From: Bacteroides sp.
GTDB taxonomy: Bacteria; Bacteroidota; Bacteroidia; Bacteroidales; SM23-62
DNA: 11,417 bases
NCBI GenBank assembly: GCA_030592145.1
Contig: JAUVKJ010000025.1
Location: forward strand, 1 to 11,417
Reading direction: 5' to 3'
Part shown: in pieces, positions 7,871 to 11,417 of the stretch
How positions within the stretch are numbered: the stretch's first letter is position 1
Layout: every line of letters begins with the position of its first letter
The notes under the pieces: generated by a model
What the model was told of the DNA's origin: nothing
Database searches by the model: none
The model's input: the letters and a program-made list of their open reading frames with translations, nothing else
Position numbers and translations under genes: made by a program

Positions 7871-8449
7871 ATGAGAAAAATAATTATTGCTTCCTTTATT
7901 ATCCTGTCTGTTAGCGGTCTGAAGGCCCAGGACAGCGAAATCCAGACATTGTTCTCCGGTACCACAAGCATCAGTGGCTTCGGTGGACCCGCGATGAGTT
8001 TTACAACAATAAACGGAGAATTTGCCCATATGATGGGTGGTGGTGGTGGAGTCCTGCTGGGTGATTTCTTCTTCGGGGGTTATGGCGAGGGATTGACCAA
8101 CGGGATCCCTATCGGTGCTAACCGGCTTGATTTCGGCCATGGCGGCTTCTGGACCGGATACTCTTTTTTCGCCAACAGGCCATTTCATCCGGCAATTTCA
8201 GCCCAGATTGGGTGGGGAGGGGTTTCTGAAAGAGATTACAATTATTCTTACCTGACTTCCGATAATGTATTTGTCTTCAACCCGGCTATTGAACTTGAAA
8301 TGAACTTCACAAGGTTTTTTCGCCTGAGTGTCGGTGTACATTACCGGATTGTAACCGGTGTTAATCCCGAGATGTATTCCAGCCATCTTACCAATTCAGA
8401 CCTGTCCGGTCCCGGAGCTTTACTGGCCTTTAAATTCGGATGGTTTTAG
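7871..8449 (+). CDS. Small exported protein, probable outer-membrane beta-barrel; function unknown
   Basis: A 192-residue protein that I do not recognise as a characterised family. It starts with a clear signal peptide (MRKIIIASFIILSVSGLKA, cleavage before QDS). The mature part is rich in glycine and aromatic residues arranged as alternating strands, includes a run of five glycines after HMM (about residues 55-61), and ends in the aromatic sequence FKFGWF. A terminal phenylalanine preceded by alternating hydrophobic residues is the usual signal for outer-membrane barrel assembly, so a small barrel of about eight strands is plausible (inference). It has its own possible promoter and lies 31 bases before the oxidoreductase gene, so it may be co-transcribed with it. 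No catalytic motif is visible. Confidence 0.75.
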   Translation: MRKIIIASFIILSVSGLKAQDSEIQTLFSGTTSISGFGGPAMSFTTINGEFAHMMGGGGGVLLGDFFFGGYGEGLTNGIPIGANRLDFGHGGFWTGYSFFANRPFHPAISAQIGWGGVSERDYNYSYLTSDNVFVFNPAIELEMNFTRFFRLSVGVHYRIVTGVNPEMYSSHLTNSDLSGPGALLAFKFGWF

Positions 8450-8462
8450 TACTTTCCCTGCT

Positions 8463-8476
8463 TTTTTGTATTTTTA
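8463..8476 (+). promoter_or_regulatory. Candidate -7 promoter box immediately before the oxidoreductase GTG start
   Basis: TTTTTGTATTTTTA matches the 14-mer at 3112-3125 at 13 of 14 positions and contains TATTTTTA (8469-8476), close to TAnnTTTG. A GGTTTTAG stretch at 8442-8449 could be a weak -33 element at about 21 bases. The box ends only 4 bases before the GTG at 8481, so a transcript from it would have little or no leader. The A/T-rich palindrome TTTTTAAAAA at 8471-8480 overlaps it. Confidence 0.3.
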
Positions 8477-8480
8477 AAAA

Positions 8481-10079
8481 GTGTATGATTACATCGTAAT
8501 TGGTTCGGGATTCGGCGGAAGTGTTGCAGCTCTCCGCATGGCTGAAAAAGGTTATTCCGTACTTGTAATCGAAAAGGGGAAAAGATATTCCCATAATGAT
8601 TTCCCGAAAACCAACTGGAACCTGAGAAAATACCTCTGGGTGCCCGCCCTCAGGTTATTCGGGTTTATGAAGCTCACATTAAACCGTAATGCAAGTATCC
8701 TGTCCGGAGTCGGAGTCGGAGGAGGGAGCCTTGTATATGCCTGTACCCTGTTTCATCCACCGCTTGATTTTTTCGGGCATCCTTCCTGGAAAGGTTTTGC
8801 CGACTGGAAAAAGGTTCTTGATCCGTATTATGAAAAGGCAGGTTTCATGATGGGCCGCAAGAAATACGACAAGCTGAATCCGGAGGATATGCTTCTGAAG
8901 GAGGTGGCTGAAGAAATGGGCCGGCCCGACAGCTTTGACAGGGTACATGTCGGGGTATACCTGGATGAACAAGAAGAAGAAAGGGATCCTTATTTCGGGG
9001 GACTGGGTCCAATGAGAAAACCCTGCACGGAATGTGCAGGTTGCATGACAGGCTGCCGGGATAATTCAAAAAATTCCCTGGACAAGAATTATCTGTATTT
9101 TGCCGGGAAAATGGGCGCTGAAATCCTGGCCGAAACCAGGGCTGTGAAAATTGAATGCAAGCAGGGCGAATACCTTGTCAAAACCTGCTCCTCCACATCT
9201 TTTTTCAGGCGTAAGCCTGTTGTTTACAAGGGTAGGGGACTGATCCTTGCCGGGGGTACCCTGGGCACCATGGAATTACTTTTAAAGCAAAAACATAAAT
9301 ACAAATCCCTGCCGGCCCTTTCCGACAGGCTTGGTTTCGGAATCCTGACGAATTCCGAATCTCTTTGTGCTGTTTCCTCCATTCCCCGGAAAATGAATAA
9401 CGGCCTCGCCATCACATCAGTCTTTAACCCGGATGATGACACCCATATTGAAGTGGTGAAATACCCCGACGGATCGAATGCCCTGAAATGGTTTTACTCG
9501 CTTTCGGCGAGCGGATCCAGGTACAACTTTTTTCGCTTTTTTAAGCTTATACTCAATAGCCTTCGACATCCCTGGAAGTTCCTTAAAATAGTTTTTAATA
9601 TGAACTGGTCAACCGGCCTGGTGATCTTTCTTGTCATGCAGCATATTGAAAATGCAATGAGCATGAAATGGAAGAAAACCATTTTCGGAGGAAAGATGAT
9701 CATCGACAACATGGGCAAGAAAAAGGCGCCGGCCTATATCGATATCGGGCAGAAGGTAATGGATACCTATGCACAAAAATCAGGCGGTATCGCCCAGAAT
9801 GTCATTCTCGAGATCCTGTTTAACCGTCCCACTACAGCACATATCCTGGGGGGTTGTGCCATGTCTGAAGGAGTCGGCACCGGAGTGGTCGATCCTGAAC
9901 TCAGGGTTCACGGGTACCCGAACATGTATGTGGTGGATGGGTCCGTTATCCAGGGGAACATTGGTGTAAATCCAAGTTTCACCATCCTGGCCATGGCAGA
10001 ATATGCCATGGATAAGATCCCTGAAAAAAAAGGCAACCGGCAGGTCTCCCTTGCAAAACAAATGGAAGGAATATCATGA
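8481..10079 (+). CDS. GMC-family FAD-dependent oxidoreductase with CxxCxxCxxxC cluster
   Basis: A 532-residue flavoprotein of the glucose-methanol-choline family, in the group resembling bacterial cholesterol oxidases. It starts at GTG 8481; no later start fits, because the FAD-binding Rossmann motif (GSGFGG, residues 8-13, then E31 at the end of strand 2) begins at once. A second glycine-rich FAD segment (SGVGVGGGSLVY) lies at about 75-87. The C-terminal catalytic region has H454 (TAHILGG) and N497 (GVNPSFTI), the His/Asn pair that abstracts the substrate hydroxyl proton and hydride in GMC enzymes. C182, C185, C188 and C192 form a ferredoxin-like cluster seen in this subgroup. There is no signal peptide, so it is probably cytoplasmic or membrane-associated; a hydrophobic stretch lies at about 374-391. 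The alcohol substrate is unknown. Its stop overlaps the lipoprotein start (ATGA), so the two proteins are probably made together. Confidence 0.92.
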   Translation: MYDYIVIGSGFGGSVAALRMAEKGYSVLVIEKGKRYSHNDFPKTNWNLRKYLWVPALRLFGFMKLTLNRNASILSGVGVGGGSLVYACTLFHPPLDFFGHPSWKGFADWKKVLDPYYEKAGFMMGRKKYDKLNPEDMLLKEVAEEMGRPDSFDRVHVGVYLDEQEEERDPYFGGLGPMRKPCTECAGCMTGCRDNSKNSLDKNYLYFAGKMGAEILAETRAVKIECKQGEYLVKTCSSTSFFRRKPVVYKGRGLILAGGTLGTMELLLKQKHKYKSLPALSDRLGFGILTNSESLCAVSSIPRKMNNGLAITSVFNPDDDTHIEVVKYPDGSNALKWFYSLSASGSRYNFFRFFKLILNSLRHPWKFLKIVFNMNWSTGLVIFLVMQHIENAMSMKWKKTIFGGKMIIDNMGKKKAPAYIDIGQKVMDTYAQKSGGIAQNVILEILFNRPTTAHILGGCAMSEGVGTGVVDPELRVHGYPNMYVVDGSVIQGNIGVNPSFTILAMAEYAMDKIPEKKGNRQVSLAKQMEGIS

Positions 10080-11417
10080 TCCGGCTCATATACCTGAAAC
10101 TAATCCTTTGGGGTGTTCTGGCATTTTCGCTCGTCACCCTTGCCTCCTGCAAGACCGGTTCCGGACCCTGGCCTGCAGGAGACCTTCCACAATTCATACC
10201 ATATTTGAATGAGCTAAAAGTCGATGGTGATCCGTCGGATTGGCCGGATTCCTATCCTCCCCTCCGGATACTTTCTGACATATACGGAGATGCGCCCGAC
10301 TCCTCTGATCTGTTTGCCCGGTTCAGGCTTGCCTGGAATCATAATGGCCTGTTCATCCTGGCTGAAGTATGGGACGATTCCCTGTATGAGGATCCCTCCA
10401 GGTTCTGGAACGGTGACGGACTGGAACTCTTTGTCAGTCCCGGTAAAGGATCATTTGATATTGTCCAGGTCTCCGTTCGTCCATCCTACGATCTGCCGGA
10501 TTCCCTTACTGCAGTGGTTCATTATGATCACCGCAGGTCCGATTCGCTGCGGTCTGTTGTTCCCGGATCCATTTTCTTCAGTCATAAATCCACCGGCTAT
10601 TACCTACTCGAAGGTATGGTCCCGCTTGATATGCTGGGAATGAATCCTTCGATTGGAATGGAAATGGCCGTCCAGATATACATAAACGATTCAGACAGAA
10701 AAAATGATTCCATGAACCATAGCCTTCCATGGTATCCCGTCCGTGATTCATACAGGAATCCCTATGCTTTTCACCGGGTTCAGTTCAGTGAGTTTGCCCT
10801 CCCTGTCATTACCCCTGAAGTCAGGGCATACATCAGCGACGAAAGGACCATTCATCTTAAAATCCTTTCAGATCAATCCTGCAATGGTAAAGAGTTACAA
10901 ATTCTTTCAGACAATTTTACCAGGCAATTCATCCTGCACCCTGAATACAACGGCCTTTACATACGTCAATGGAAGTTGCCGCTAAGAAAGTTCCAGCCCT
11001 TACATGGCACCATTTATTTTCTTCTGCATGACAGCCTGTTTTCAAGCATTGACCTGTGTATGGCGCACAGGGTGTATGAGAACATCCCGAAACCCAACCG
11101 GTTTGAAGACGAGATCAGGATCTTTGAGATCATTGATCACCATCAGCCTCCACCGGAAAATGCAATCTTGTTTACCGGCAGTTCCACCATCCGAAAATGG
11201 CATGAGATTGAACAGTATCTGCCCGGTTTAAAGTTGATCAACCGTGGATTCGGAGGATCTACCATGAAAGACCTGAATTATTACCTTAACCGCATTGTAT
11301 TTCCCTACAACCCTGCCCTCATATTTATTTATGAAGGAGATAATGACATAGCCCGGGGTGCCGGTCCCACGGAATTTATTGAAGAATGCAGGGATTTTAT
11401 CCTCGCCTGCGGTGACC
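10076..11417 (+). CDS. Lipoprotein with CBM9-like domain and SGNH/GDSL hydrolase domain; 3' end off window
   Basis: An open frame of 447 codons runs from ATG 10076 to the right edge without a stop, so the C-terminus is missing. A lipoprotein signal peptide ends in the lipobox LASC with C25 as the lipid-attached residue, so the protein is anchored in a membrane, probably exposed in the periplasm or at the surface. Residues about 48-233 resemble a CBM9-type carbohydrate-binding domain (VDGDPSDW around 49-56, LFILAEVWDDSL, and NGDGLELF with D114 and E117). A linker region of about 235-355 is unassigned. An SGNH hydrolase domain follows: block I GSST (candidate nucleophile S370), block II GFGGS (391-395) and block III GDND (421-424, N423). 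The block V Asp-His pair lies beyond the window. The likely activity is an esterase or acylhydrolase, perhaps deacylating a polysaccharide; the substrate is inference. It overlaps the oxidoreductase gene by 4 bases. Confidence 0.9.
   Translation, partial: MIRLIYLKLILWGVLAFSLVTLASCKTGSGPWPAGDLPQFIPYLNELKVDGDPSDWPDSYPPLRILSDIYGDAPDSSDLFARFRLAWNHNGLFILAEVWDDSLYEDPSRFWNGDGLELFVSPGKGSFDIVQVSVRPSYDLPDSLTAVVHYDHRRSDSLRSVVPGSIFFSHKSTGYYLLEGMVPLDMLGMNPSIGMEMAVQIYINDSDRKNDSMNHSLPWYPVRDSYRNPYAFHRVQFSEFALPVITPEVRAYISDERTIHLKILSDQSCNGKELQILSDNFTRQFILHPEYNGLYIRQWKLPLRKFQPLHGTIYFLLHDSLFSSIDLCMAHRVYENIPKPNRFEDEIRIFEIIDHHQPPPENAILFTGSSTIRKWHEIEQYLPGLKLINRGFGGSTMKDLNYYLNRIVFPYNPALIFIYEGDNDIARGAGPTEFIEECRDFILACGD

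Noticed and set aside
6618..8188. Minus-strand frames of 113 codons at 6618-6959 and 7847-8188
   Set aside because: They lie opposite well-supported + strand coding sequence, and their products look random with no recognisable domains.
8471..8480. TTTTTAAAAA palindrome as a rho-independent terminator for the barrel gene
   Set aside because: It has no G/C stem and no loop, and it overlaps the promoter-like box and abuts the next start codon.
10224..11231. Four + strand frames of 75-139 codons in the right part of the window
   Set aside because: They lie in the alternate frame of the long lipoprotein/hydrolase gene, which is continuous from 10076 to the window end with clear CBM9-like and SGNH motifs.

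Overview
The window looks like a chromosomal segment of a Bacteroidota bacterium, probably an environmental Bacteroidales or Marinilabiliales-type lineage (inference). The signs are a hybrid two-component (kinase-receiver-AraC) regulator, a propeller/Y_Y_Y sensor, a SpoIIE phosphatase preceded by the YAQRIQ linker typical of the phylum, mostly poor Shine-Dalgarno sequences, and TAnnTTTG-like promoter boxes. All seven recognised genes are on the + strand. Coding density is very high: no gap exceeds 80 bases, and no RNA gene, insertion sequence or CRISPR array is visible.

Layout: (1) 3-1310, the C-terminal part of a hybrid two-component regulator cut by the left edge. (2) 1319-2725, a 12-helix MFS transporter of the oxalate/formate-antiporter/monocarboxylate-like type. 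(3) 2694-3074, a small SRPBCC/AHSA1 protein whose start overlaps the transporter's end. (4) 3150-7793 (alternative start 3105), a giant single-pass sensor: two tandem family-3 solute-binding domains, fourteen propeller blades, a Y_Y_Y domain, one membrane helix, a coiled coil and a SpoIIE/PP2C phosphatase. (5) 7871-8449, a small exported, probably outer-membrane beta-barrel protein. (6) 8481-10079, a GMC-family FAD oxidoreductase with a four-cysteine cluster. (7) 10076 to the right edge, a lipoprotein with a CBM9-like domain followed by an SGNH/GDSL hydrolase domain, cut by the window end.

The genes fall into short transcriptional groups. The regulator, transporter and SRPBCC genes are nearly contiguous. 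The giant sensor appears to have its own promoter. The barrel gene may have one too. The oxidoreductase and lipoprotein genes overlap by 4 bases (ATGA) and are almost certainly co-translated, which suggests a shared task on a carbohydrate-like or other hydroxylated, esterified substrate (inference).

The most unusual object is gene 4. It joins a BvgS-like tandem Venus-flytrap module to the double seven-bladed propeller and Y_Y_Y ectodomain normally seen in hybrid two-component regulators. Its output is neither a kinase nor a DNA-binding domain but a protein serine/threonine phosphatase of the partner-switching type. The two flytraps show a same-spacing motif pair 261 residues apart, evidence of internal duplication.
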